Shown here: piece by piece, positions 27,225 to 35,013 of the stretch | Layout of the letters: every line of letters starts with the position of its first letter | How positions within the stretch are numbered: position 1 is the first letter of the stretch | Source of the DNA: Alkaliphilus flagellatus | Lineage (GTDB): Bacteria; Bacillota; Clostridia; Peptostreptococcales; Natronincolaceae | DNA: 64,000 nucleotides | NCBI RefSeq assembly: GCF_018919215.1 | Contig: NZ_JAHLQK010000001.1 | Span: forward strand, 156,430-220,429 | Direction: 5' to 3' | The notes under the pieces: generated by a model | Seen by the model: the letters and a program-made list of their open reading frames with translations, nothing else | The model's database searches: none | Told to the model about the DNA's origin: nothing | Position numbers and translations under genes: made by a program

Positions 27225-28129
27225 TACTCTACACCCCCAGTTAACTCCAAGAAGATTTGCTCTAAATTTTTCTCACTTTCGCTTAAATGGCACACCCCAT
27301 AACCTTCTAATACCAATGTTTTATTTAACTCTTCTATATTTATATCCCCTCTAGGTATATAAATCTTGCCTTCCCTATTTTCCACAACATAGCCCTTGTT
27401 TTTTAAGAAATTTCCTGCTTCTATAAATGGTTTTGCTTTAATAGTAATTTCTCGGTTGCCCTTTGCTTTTAATTCCTCTAAAGTTCCTTGAAATAATAGA
27501 TTTCCTCTTTGAATAATACCTACATGATTGGCCATTAATTCAATTTCACTCAAAATATGACTGCTTATTAATACAGTAACACCCATTATCTGTGGAAGAC
27601 TGATTATTAAATTTCTAATTTCCCTTACCCCTGCTGGATCAAGACCATTGGTTGGTTCATCCAATATTAAAAGTTCTCTATTTCCCATTAACGCCTGGGC
27701 AATCCCCAGTCTTTGCTTCATACCTAGAGAAAAACTTTTCACCTTTTTATTTTTCCATTTAGATAAATTGACGATGTCTAAAGCTTTATTTATTTCATTT
27801 TTATCTATTTGTAGGATCTTCCTTGTTATTTCTAAATTTTCATAGGCTGTTAAATTTTCATAATAGGAAGGAGATTCTACCATTGCCCCTACTTTCCTCA
27901 ATATTTCCATTCGATGATTCCTTATATCCTTATTAAATAAATAGACTTCACCCTTTGTAGGTTTCATTAAATCTAAAAGCATACGGATAGTGGTGGATTT
28001 TCCAGCACCATTAGGGCCTAAAAAACCATATAAAGCACCTTTAGGTACTTTAAGACTTATATCCTTTACGGCTGTAAATCTATCAAACTTCTTAGTTAGT
28101 CCCTTTGTTTCAATAATTAATTCACTCAT
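27224..28129 (-). CDS. ABC transporter ATPase, lantibiotic/bacitracin-protection type
   Basis: ATPase of 301 residues: Walker A GPNGAGKST, Q-loop region with ESPSYYENLTAYENL, signature SLGMKQRLGIAQAL, Walker B LLILDEPTNGLDP and H-loop ISSHILSE, plus a C-terminal extension typical of BcrA/LanF proteins. I start it at ATG 28129, which follows AGGAGGG and a 6-base spacer; a further upstream ATG in the same frame has no site. First gene of a five-gene minus-strand operon (ATPase, two permeases, regulator, kinase). Confidence 0.93.
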   Translation of the reverse strand: MSELIIETKGLTKKFDRFTAVKDISLKVPKGALYGFLGPNGAGKSTTIRMLLDLMKPTKGEVYLFNKDIRNHRMEILRKVGAMVESPSYYENLTAYENLEITRKILQIDKNEINKALDIVNLSKWKNKKVKSFSLGMKQRLGIAQALMGNRELLILDEPTNGLDPAGVREIRNLIISLPQIMGVTVLISSHILSEIELMANHVGIIQRGNLLFQGTLEELKAKGNREITIKAKPFIEAGNFLKNKGYVVENREGKIYIPRGDINIEELNKTLVLEGYGVCHLSESEKNLEQIFLELTGGVE

Positions 28130-28258
28130 GTTATACCCTCCTAAAGTCAATTACTTCTAATTGCCTACAAGTATATAGGGGCTAACTTAAATTTAGATTG
28201 AGATAGCCTTAATTCTACCTTAATTTTTAATAAGACAAGATAAGTCTAGGAGCTATAA

Positions 28259-28378
28259 AAAATTGTAGATAGAATAATAGTTTTAGATAATGGAACAATA
28301 GTTGAAGAAGGAACACATGATCAACTATTAGAAAAAAATAAACTATACTCAAAATTATGGGAATATCAAACGCTTGGT
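28259..28378 (+). pseudogene. C-terminal tail of a lost ABC exporter gene
   Basis: The frame from a stop at 28256 reads VDRIIVLDNGTIVEEGTHDQ then LLEKNKLYSKLWEYQT, which is the tail that follows the H loop in MsbA/LmrA-type ABC exporters. Everything upstream is missing. The frame has no stop and runs straight into the UPF0180 gene. It is the scar of a deletion or insertion whose left edge lies near 28259, between this point and the divergent ATPase gene. Confidence 0.8.
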
Positions 28379-28396
28379 ATGATAGGAGGAAAAATA

Positions 28397-28660
28397 GTGA
28401 GAAGCAAAGTGATAGCAGTTCAAGAAGGGCTACATGATGTAGCTAAGCTTCTAAGAGAAAAAGGATATAATATAACAACCATAGATATGGCTAATGAAGC
28501 AATTGATGTAATAATATATTCTAATGAAAATAATGATTATTTAGCCCATAATACTACTGGGGTAATTGACTTAGTTTCTTATAACCAATTTACAAATATG
28601 ATAAATTTAGATGAAGTAGGTTTAGATAATATAATCACTGCAATAGAACAATTAGAATAA
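28397..28660 (+). CDS. UPF0180 (YkuS-like) protein
   Basis: Small protein of 87 residues beginning MRSKVIAVQEGLHDVAKLLR, matching the UPF0180/YkuS family (start with KIAVEEGL..., then a central DAVI/VIIYS strand). Function is unknown. The start is GTG 28397, with AGGAGG at 28384-28389 and a 7-base spacer; the frame is open further upstream only because it joins the ABC-exporter tail. It probably was the second gene of that lost operon. Confidence 0.75.
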   Translation: MRSKVIAVQEGLHDVAKLLREKGYNITTIDMANEAIDVIIYSNENNDYLAHNTTGVIDLVSYNQFTNMINLDEVGLDNIITAIEQLE

Positions 28661-28792
28661 AAAATTATTAATATCATGACTGTATTAGAATAATCAATGA
28701 ATAAAATAAAAATAGTTAAAGTCTTATATATCATTTAACATCTAATAACATAAAAAACCCATTAGTATCAGGTGCAAAATTATAAAAAACAA

Positions 28793-28811
28793 GGACGATT
28801 CACGAATCGCC
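28793..28811. repeat. short palindrome of a dispersed-repeat look
   Basis: GGACGATTCACGAATCGCC contains the dyad CGATTC-AC-GAATCG. Its high GC compared with the surroundings and its form resemble the GGGCGATTC...GAATCGCCC palindromes scattered in some Clostridia genomes; only one copy is in this window. Confidence 0.35.
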
Positions 28812-28841
28812 GGAACCGTTCTAGGATAGGGATAATAATAA

Positions 28842-28883
28842 AAAAGAGGCTGTGTTAAAATTACTTTTAATACAGCCTCTTTT
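28842..28883. terminator. bidirectional terminator
   Basis: 19-bp stem with one G-U pair, containing AGAGGCTGT / ACAGCCTCT, a TTAC loop and T runs on both strands. It separates the UPF0180 gene from the convergent 59-codon gene. Confidence 0.85.
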
Positions 28884-28918
28884 TTTACTGTTTAATCGAT
28901 TAAAATTCTTAATAAAGA

Positions 28919-29098
28919 TTACCACATATCATTTCTGTTATCCATCATATCAATGGCACCTAGAACGACATGGGCTAATCCAAAACCAATCATACCTGCT
29001 GCCATCATAGGCTTAATATCTTTTTTCTTTAAAACTGTACCAGTTGCAGTAACAGCTGTACCTAATACTGTTGGAATTAAACCTTCTTGTATCTTCAT
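28919..29098 (-). CDS. 59-residue membrane-type protein, function unknown
   Basis: The minus strand has AAAAGGAGGG before ATG 29098 and a 59-codon frame ending at 28919: MKIQEGLIPTVLGTAVTATG, then KKKDIKPMMAAGMIG, a glycine-rich hydrophobic stretch GFGLAHVVLGAIDMMD, and the tail NRNDMW. Probably two short membrane-associated helices. A related but truncated copy of its 3' end lies at 38256-38327, which confirms the frame because differences there are mostly silent or conservative. Family not recognised. Confidence 0.75.
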   Translation of the reverse strand: MKIQEGLIPTVLGTAVTATGTVLKKKDIKPMMAAGMIGFGLAHVVLGAIDMMDNRNDMW

Positions 29099-29329
29099 AG
29101 AAATACCCTCCTTTTATTTTGGAGTTCATAATTATTATGCTAAATATATATCCTTTTTATCCTTCAATTAGTGTATAATTAAGGAGTATATAATGGCTTA
29201 TTTAGTAATTATTATATTGGGATAAAAGTCTATAAAAAACAAAAATATGGGTACCTATAAAATAAGACTAGTTTTATTTGAAAATTTTTAATTTTATAAA
29301 AATAATATAACTATATCGACATAAAGAAG

Positions 29330-29358
29330 TTGACAAATTATTAACAAATTAATAAAAT
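29330..29358 (+). promoter_or_regulatory. sigma-A promoter of the small membrane-protein operon
   Basis: TTGACA at 29330-29335 and TAAAAT at 29353-29358 with the ideal 17-base spacer, 48 bases before the first start codon. The rest of 29099-29406 is AT-rich and featureless. Confidence 0.75.
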
Positions 29359-29406
29359 AATCTCGGGTGAACTTTAAATAAATACTATGGTTTAGGAGGT
29401 AAAAAA

Positions 29407-29583
29407 ATGCTAACAAAAATGCTATGGTTTTTAGCCTTTGCTTCAACAGGAACTGGTCTGTTAGTGCTTTCGCTTCTTAATATTAATAATACAATTGATC
29501 AGATAATTTTACTATTAATAGGATTCCTCTTTTTTATTGGATTAACTGGACATTTTAGAGAACTTCATGGGAGGAGGAAGTAA
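29407..29583 (+). CDS. 58-residue two-helix membrane protein
   Basis: ATG 29407 with TAGGAGG eight bases upstream. Two hydrophobic helices (about 5-25 and 33-50) and a basic end HFRELHGRRK. First gene after the promoter at 29330. Three bases separate it from the next gene, and its own end carries that gene's ribosome site (GGGAGGAGG). Function unknown. Confidence 0.7.
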   Translation: MLTKMLWFLAFASTGTGLLVLSLLNINNTIDQIILLLIGFLFFIGLTGHFRELHGRRK

Positions 29584-29585
29584 AT

Positions 29586-29948
29586 ATGAAAATCAAAGAA
29601 AATAAGATTAATATAATATTTTTAGCCTTTATTAGCGCTGTTATTACATGGACTTTAAATCATAAAATGGGTTATGGAGCTATAGTATCCAATGGAATTG
29701 TGGGTGTTTTAGCAGGACTATTTCTTCCAAATACATTGGCTGGAACTACCTATGCGGCTTCATTTATAGGAATGTCTGGAATCAATGTAATTTCTTCTAT
29801 ATTTGGGGCGTCTTTGGGAGGCATAGTAATAGGAATAGTTTTAGCAAATACTCAAGAAATATATGCTGGACTTGGTGGAAAGGGTGGAACTACTGCTGCT
29901 TTATCTACCTTAATTACCAGAACAATAATGAGTTTATTTGGTCGATAG
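29586..29948 (+). CDS. small glycine-rich membrane protein A, function unknown
   Basis: Protein of 120 residues with three or four hydrophobic segments: about 9-25, 32-50, 55-85, 100-115. The motif YAGLGGKGGTTAA near 93 is shared with the following gene (YVGLGGKLGTIGA), and both have an earlier Gly-rich segment with LAGLFLP/LSGIVFP. The two are therefore distant paralogues and may pair in the membrane. No catalytic residues stand out. Middle gene of a three-gene operon. Confidence 0.7.
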   Translation: MKIKENKINIIFLAFISAVITWTLNHKMGYGAIVSNGIVGVLAGLFLPNTLAGTTYAASFIGMSGINVISSIFGASLGGIVIGIVLANTQEIYAGLGGKGGTTAALSTLITRTIMSLFGR

Positions 29949-29963
29949 GGGAGATGATTATAT

Positions 29964-30350
29964 ATGGAAAATATATGGATATTATTATCAGCGATATTTG
30001 GAGCTGTTGGAGCTTATTGGATTAGCATTTCTTTAAATAAAGGTGCAGTATTAGGCTCTGCTATAATAACATTATTATCTGGAATAGTATTTCCGCGGTT
30101 TGTTCCAGAGTTAGGAGCAACATTAGCTAGTGTGGCTACTTCAGCTTCTTATGCAGGAATGATATCAAAGAAAAATGTACCTAAACTTTGGGAAATGATT
30201 TTTGTTGGTTGTTTTGTAGGAATAATATTTATTTTATCTTCTTCTGTTTATGTAGGATTAGGTGGAAAGTTAGGAACAATTGGAGCTATTTCATGTTTTG
30301 CGTGGCTAGGATTAAAGAAAGTATATAAAATAGGATTATCACTATTTTAA
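29964..30350 (+). CDS. small glycine-rich membrane protein B, function unknown
   Basis: Protein of 128 residues with four hydrophobic stretches (about 5-22, 28-45, 55-70, 77-98). Shares YVGLGGKLGTIGA and the SGIVFP region with the preceding gene. AGGGGAG lies before the ATG, 15 bases after the previous stop. It has a charged loop SKKNVPKLWE in the middle and a basic C terminus. Family not recognised; a transporter, holin-like or sporulation membrane role are all possible. Confidence 0.7.
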   Translation: MENIWILLSAIFGAVGAYWISISLNKGAVLGSAIITLLSGIVFPRFVPELGATLASVATSASYAGMISKKNVPKLWEMIFVGCFVGIIFILSSSVYVGLGGKLGTIGAISCFAWLGLKKVYKIGLSLF

Positions 30351-30367
30351 ATAGATCTTAAAAATAG

Positions 30368-30399
30368 AATATTAAGTCAATGTTAACTTACTTAATATT
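30368..30399 (+). terminator. weak hairpin after the membrane-protein operon
   Basis: AATATTAAG at 30368-30376 and CTTAATATT at 30391-30399 pair over 9 bp. It is not followed by a clear T run, so termination before nfo may be partial. Confidence 0.35.
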
Positions 30400-30446
30400 G
30401 TGGTATATACTAATAGACAAACATATTAAGAAAGGAATATTTATAT

Positions 30447-31304
30447 ATGACTATTAAATTAGGATCTCATGTTTCTATGGCAGGAAAGGGTTTATTAACA
30501 GCTGCCAAGGAAGCAGCTAGCTATAATTCAGATACTTTTATGATTTACACTGGAGCACCACAAAATACAGTGAGAAAAAAAATTGAAGATCTTTATATAG
30601 AAGAAGGTCAACAATTTATGAAGGATAATGGATTGTCAAATGTTATTGTCCATGCTCCTTACATCATTAATATGGCATCGGCTAAAACAGATACTTTTGG
30701 TCTAGCAGTAGAGTTTTTACGTAAAGAAATTGATAGAACAGAGGCTATAGGGTCGAAATATATTATACTTCATCCAGGTTCTCATGTTGGTTCTGGAGAA
30801 GATGTAGGTCTTAATAGAATTATAGAAGGTTTAAATGAAGTTATAACAAAAGATCAAAATGTATTTATTACGTTAGAGCTTATGGCTGGTAAGGGAAGTG
30901 AACTTAATTATAAATTTGAACATACAGCTTATTTATTAGATAAGGTAAAGCATAATGATAAGCTGGCAGTATGCTTTGATACTTGTCATGTTCATGATGC
31001 AGGATATGATATAGTTAATAATTTTGATGAAGTAATAAATGAGTTCGACAGAATTGTTGGTTTGGACTGGTTAAAGGTATTTCATATTAATGGATCTTTA
31101 AATCCTAGAGGTGCGAGGAAAGATAGGCATGCTAATATTGGAGCTGGCGATGATAATCCAAAAGGAAGAGATCATATTGGGTTCGATGCTATTCACTATA
31201 TTGTTCATCATGAAACAGTAAAAGGAAAGCCTTGTATTTTAGAGACTCCTTGGCTTGATAAAACCACTAATCTATATAAAGAAGAAATTCGAAAATTAAG
31301 ATAA
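30447..31304 (+). CDS. nfo: endonuclease IV (AP endonuclease)
   Basis: Base-excision-repair AP endonuclease of 285 residues with the AP_endonuc_2 TIM barrel. Zinc-binding motifs are visible: LHPGSHVG near 110, [14 protein letters not shown] near 146, [13 protein letters not shown] near 180, [18 protein letters not shown] near 216 and the final LETPW. AAAGGA lies 14 bases ahead of the ATG, a slightly long spacing. All metal ligands expected appear present. Monocistronic or read through from the operon upstream. Confidence 0.96.
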   Translation: MTIKLGSHVSMAGKGLLTAAKEAASYNSDTFMIYTGAPQNTVRKKIEDLYIEEGQQFMKDNGLSNVIVHAPYIINMASAKTDTFGLAVEFLRKEIDRTEAIGSKYIILHPGSHVGSGEDVGLNRIIEGLNEVITKDQNVFITLELMAGKGSELNYKFEHTAYLLDKVKHNDKLAVCFDTCHVHDAGYDIVNNFDEVINEFDRIVGLDWLKVFHINGSLNPRGARKDRHANIGAGDDNPKGRDHIGFDAIHYIVHHETVKGKPCILETPWLDKTTNLYKEEIRKLR

Positions 31305-31386
31305 ACAATTCATTGAAGTTTGTCTACTCATATTAAGACCTTGAGGGCTTATAGTCAACTTAATTGTTAATTAATGTATCTAAAAT

Positions 31387-31441
31387 AAACTAAGACTCAG
31401 TTCAGAAGGAATAAAACTCATTCTGAACTGAGTCTTAGTTT
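31387..31441. terminator. strong terminator between convergent genes
   Basis: Perfect 21-bp stem (31387-31407 / 31421-31441) containing CTAAGACTCAGTTCAG. It overlaps the stop codon of the minus-strand gene at 31440. On the minus strand it is followed by TTATTTTAG, so it terminates that gene best; it can also stop nfo transcripts. Confidence 0.85.
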
Positions 31442-31811
31442 ATATAAAGCTTAAAATAAATGAAACCAATATTAATGGTATAGCAAACTTGTAGAATAAA
31501 GCATTGGAAATTTGTCTTTTATATTTTTCTACAAAAAAATCATAGAATTTCTTTGGTCCATTATTATTATTATTTAACTCCTCATCAGTAAGATTTAACT
31601 CTGTAAGTTTTTTATAATTTCTACGATATTTATTATAACTTAAGGTTTTAAAAAATCCTATATTACGAACATGAATAGAAAGGGCAATAAAAAGATATAT
31701 AAAGCCTATAATAAAAAAAGCATTAGAAAGTTTAAAAATAAAAGATTGATTACTACTAAAACAAATTATAAAAATTGTAGATATGGTTGTTATGATAGTT
31801 AATAGTATCAT
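31440..31811 (-). CDS. small membrane protein with charged loop, function unknown
   Basis: Protein of 123 residues: two N-terminal helices (about 2-20, 27-48), a polar stretch rich in Asn/Tyr/Lys (about 55-100, with ELNLTDEELNNNNN) and a third helix at the C terminus (about 105-123). AAGGAG precedes the ATG on the minus strand. This resembles DUF3899-type small membrane proteins in layout, but I cannot assign a family with confidence. Confidence 0.6.
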   Translation of the reverse strand: MILLTIITTISTIFIICFSSNQSFIFKLSNAFFIIGFIYLFIALSIHVRNIGFFKTLSYNKYRRNYKKLTELNLTDEELNNNNNGPKKFYDFFVEKYKRQISNALFYKFAIPLILVSFILSFI

Positions 31812-32045
31812 AGAAATTTCTCCTTAAAATTATAATTATTAAGTAATTAAATATTAAGTACTTTAATAAGTATATAACAAACTAATAGAGCAGTAAACAA
31901 CAAAGACAAATATTGTAAATATCTATTTAAATTAATATATTTATTAAATAAATTTAATTCGTAAAATAAAAATACTACAATACTTTATAGAATATTCTAA
32001 ATAACATAATTTGACAAAAAAACGTCAAAACCAGACGAAATTTAG

Positions 32046-32060
32046 AATAATTAGAAAATT
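32046..32060. promoter_or_regulatory. possible CodY-type site before the opp operon
   Basis: AATAATTAGAAAATT matches the CodY consensus AATTTTCWGAAAATT at 12 of 15 positions. Peptide transport operons are commonly controlled by CodY in Firmicutes. In so AT-rich a region a chance match is likely, so this is tentative. Confidence 0.25.
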
Positions 32061-32093
32061 TATAATAAATTGACCTTTGTGACAAAAACAATA

Positions 32094-32113
32094 CCATTAA
32101 TAATGGCATTATT
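32094..32113. promoter_or_regulatory. overlapping palindromes before the opp operon
   Basis: CCATTAATAATGG (32094-32106) and AATAATGGCATTATT (32099-32113) are two overlapping odd palindromes, 60 bases before the first opp gene. They look like an operator. The rest of the 360-base gap 31812-32172 is AT-rich; a TTGACA at 32011 has no good -10. Confidence 0.4.
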
Positions 32114-32172
32114 GGAAATATATTATATTAATATCATATATTTCTTATAAATAAAAAGGGGAGAGTGTTACT

Positions 32173-33924
32173 ATGAAAAAATTTAAAAATGTATTGGTAA
32201 TTACACTTATAATGACAATGGTAATGTCATTATTTATTGGTTGTGGTAAACCGGCTGACGTTGGAACAACTGATCCAGCAAATGAGGAAGTTACCCAACC
32301 TACAGGACCAAAGATATTAAGACTTGCAGGAATGTCTGCTGAAAGTTTCAACCCGCAAGTAGGTAATAGTAGTGAAACAACCGTATTAATGGGCTATATA
32401 TACAGTACATTGTTAGATTTGATTGTAGATGAAACCGGAGAGAGCGTAGAGTTTGTTCCAGATCATGCTAAGGAGCTGCCAACAACAGAGGATAATATAG
32501 TATGGACATTTAAATTAAAAGAAAATATTAAATGGACAGACGGTACTCCAATTAACGCACATGATTATGAATATTCATGGAAAATGCTATTAGATCCAAA
32601 GCTAGCTAACTATGCATCCTTTTTATTATTTGATAATATTCCTATTGTAAATGCTAGAAATTATTTTACAGGTGAGGCAAATTGGGAAGATGTTGGAATT
32701 AAAGTAATTGATGATTATACATTGGAAATAACATTAGAAACTGCAATGCCTGAAGTTGATGTTTATCTTACATTTACAAGCCGTGCTACAGCACCAGTAC
32801 ACAAGGAATTATATGAGGCTGGTATGAATGCAGATAGAACTGAGACTACATATGGTACTACTTTAGCTAGTACACCTTCAAACGGAACATACAGATTAAC
32901 TGAATGGGTAAGGGATCAATTTAGAGCCTTCGATAAAAATGAAGACAGTATTATGGCAGATATTTTTGTACCAGATAGAATAGAGAGTAGAGTTGTTACA
33001 GAAAGTTCAACTAGATTACAACTATTTGAAAATGGAGAAATAGATGCGGTATCAGTAAGTGGAGAAGACTATGATAGATATGCTGAAGATCCTAGATTAG
33101 TATATAACGAAAGAAATAGTGTTTGGGGATTCTATGTAAATGCTGGTTCTAAAACCAATCCGATTTTGGGCAATAATGACTTTAGAAAAGCTTTATACTA
33201 TGCTACTAATAGAGATGCAATGTCAAAGGGTATCTTTAGAACATTTGCATCTGCACCTTATTTTATTTCTACTATTTGCCTAGTTGGAGATCCTGATAGT
33301 GGCCAAAAATACCGTGATACATCAGAGGCGAAGGGGATTATGCCACAAAACTATGGATATGATATTGAATTAGCTAAAGAATACTTTGATAAGGCATATG
33401 AATCAAACGGTAATAAAAAGATTACAGTTGAGATCACATATTTTGATGGACAAGAAACAATGAAACGATTAGCAGAAGTAGCAGAAGAAGAATATGAAAA
33501 AGTATTTGGTACAGATAAGTTAGATATTGTATTAAGAGCAATGCCGCCAAATGCTGCTTACGAGACTTACTATGAAGGCAACTTTGATTTAGGAATAGGT
33601 GCAAGAAGTCAAAATCCATTTAATCCTTGGTCAAGTATGAAAGTATGGACCTCGGATTTCCCAGAAAAAGCTGAAAGCTTCTATAACAAAGACTTTGATA
33701 AACTATATGAAAGAACAACAGTAGGAGATCTACTATTAGATCCTGCAGGCAGAACAAAAGCATTAGCAGAGATGGAAAATATGTTAATAGATGAAATTCC
33801 TATGATTCCAATTTTTCAAAATAATAATGCTATTCTATATCAAGAGAGAATTCATTTGAAAACTAAGGGTAAATTCCTCCCAGTAGTAGAATTTGGAATA
33901 TTACAGTCTGAGATTGTAGATTAA
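32173..33924 (+). CDS. oppA: oligopeptide ABC transporter, substrate-binding lipoprotein
   Basis: Family 5 binding protein of 583 residues. The signal peptide ends in the lipobox LFIGC, giving a membrane-anchored lipoprotein. Family patterns include FNPQVGNSSETTVLMGYIYS, WTFKLKENIKWTDGTPINA and FRKALYYATNRDAM. GGGGAGAG precedes the ATG. It heads an operon with two permeases and two ATPases. A hairpin at 33961 between it and oppB would favour high binding-protein output. Confidence 0.94.
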   Translation: MKKFKNVLVITLIMTMVMSLFIGCGKPADVGTTDPANEEVTQPTGPKILRLAGMSAESFNPQVGNSSETTVLMGYIYSTLLDLIVDETGESVEFVPDHAKELPTTEDNIVWTFKLKENIKWTDGTPINAHDYEYSWKMLLDPKLANYASFLLFDNIPIVNARNYFTGEANWEDVGIKVIDDYTLEITLETAMPEVDVYLTFTSRATAPVHKELYEAGMNADRTETTYGTTLASTPSNGTYRLTEWVRDQFRAFDKNEDSIMADIFVPDRIESRVVTESSTRLQLFENGEIDAVSVSGEDYDRYAEDPRLVYNERNSVWGFYVNAGSKTNPILGNNDFRKALYYATNRDAMSKGIFRTFASAPYFISTICLVGDPDSGQKYRDTSEAKGIMPQNYGYDIELAKEYFDKAYESNGNKKITVEITYFDGQETMKRLAEVAEEEYEKVFGTDKLDIVLRAMPPNAAYETYYEGNFDLGIGARSQNPFNPWSSMKVWTSDFPEKAESFYNKDFDKLYERTTVGDLLLDPAGRTKALAEMENMLIDEIPMIPIFQNNNAILYQERIHLKTKGKFLPVVEFGILQSEIVD

Positions 33925-33960
33925 TACTTAGTATATTAATTTTAACAAATTAATAAGGAT

Positions 33961-33990
33961 GGAATGCTTACTGTTATAGGTGAGCATTCC
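33961..33990 (+). terminator. intercistronic hairpin between oppA and oppB
   Basis: GGAATGCTTAC and GTGAGCATTCC form an 11-bp stem with one G-U pair and an 8-base loop. It is not followed by a T run, so it is more likely a partial terminator or a 3' stabiliser of the oppA message than a full stop. Confidence 0.55.
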
Positions 33991-34065
33991 ATTATAAATA
34001 ACAGTGACCGGCAATCTATCTAAAATCACAATCGTAAGGCTAATTACTGAAAGGGGGACTACATC

Positions 34066-35013
34066 ATGTTAAGATATATAGGGCAAAGGTTAGTTGCTAT
34101 GGCAATTACTTTATTTTTGCTCGTTAGTTTATTGTTTTTTACAATTAGGTTAATGCCTGGAAGTATTGTTAGTGATCCTATGTTACCACCAGAGACCAAA
34201 GCTGCAATAGAGGCAAAATATCATTTAGATAAGCCCTTGGTGGTTCAATATGGATACTTTGTAAAAGATGCAATGAAGCTAGACTTTGGAAGATCGCTTA
34301 AGGTTCAACCAAAGGTTCCTGTATTTGATATTATAAAGGATAAGCTTCCTATAACTATACAACTTAATATTTTTTCACTTCTTATCACTGTACCGCTTGG
34401 AATTATTTTTGGAATAGCGGCAGCATTGAAGAAAAACACAACAATAGATCATTCACTATCAATTATGGTAGTTGCATTTATATCGATTCCATCCTTTGTT
34501 TTTGCGGCTTTACTACAGTATTTTGTCGCTTTTAAATGGGGGTTAGTACCAATACTTCTAACAACGGAGCCAGGATTTAATTGGTCTAAGTTTGTATCCA
34601 TGATTTTGCCAATACTAGCAATATCCTTCTCAGGAATTGCTGTAATAACAAGATATATGCGTGCTGAGCTCTGTGAAGTTTTGAACTCAGATTATATGCT
34701 GTTAGCTAAAACAAAAGGGCTAACTCAAGTACAGGCAACTGTAAGGCATGCTATTCGAAATTCATTTATACCTTTGGCCAACATTATTATACCCATGTTC
34801 TTTAGTGTATTAGCTGGGTCTATGGTTATAGAAAATATATTTGGCATACCAGGAATAGGACAGCTATCAGTAAGATCTATCAATGCCTTAGACCATCCAC
34901 TTACAATTGCTGTTATGTTTTTCTATGGTGTGATTGGTTTAGTATCTATTCTAGTAGTAGATCTTTCATATGGAATTATAGATCCTCGTATCCGTATAGG
35001 GGGTGGAAAGTAA
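34066..35013 (+). CDS. oppB: oligopeptide ABC transporter permease OppB
   Basis: Inner permease of 315 residues with six helices and the binding-protein-dependent transport signature: ADYMLLAKTKGLTQVQ-type EAA loop (here SDYMLLAKTKGLTQVQATVR near 210). N-terminal MLRYIGQRLVAMAIT is typical. AAGGGGG precedes the ATG. Its stop overlaps the next start by one base (TAATG), indicating coupling with oppC. Confidence 0.95.
   Translation: MLRYIGQRLVAMAITLFLLVSLLFFTIRLMPGSIVSDPMLPPETKAAIEAKYHLDKPLVVQYGYFVKDAMKLDFGRSLKVQPKVPVFDIIKDKLPITIQLNIFSLLITVPLGIIFGIAAALKKNTTIDHSLSIMVVAFISIPSFVFAALLQYFVAFKWGLVPILLTTEPGFNWSKFVSMILPILAISFSGIAVITRYMRAELCEVLNSDYMLLAKTKGLTQVQATVRHAIRNSFIPLANIIIPMFFSVLAGSMVIENIFGIPGIGQLSVRSINALDHPLTIAVMFFYGVIGLVSILVVDLSYGIIDPRIRIGGGK

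Noticed and set aside
28953..29171. 72-codon plus-strand frame
   Set aside because: Antisense to the well-supported 59-codon gene at 28919-29098, which has its own ribosome site and a second copy elsewhere that preserves the minus-strand frame.
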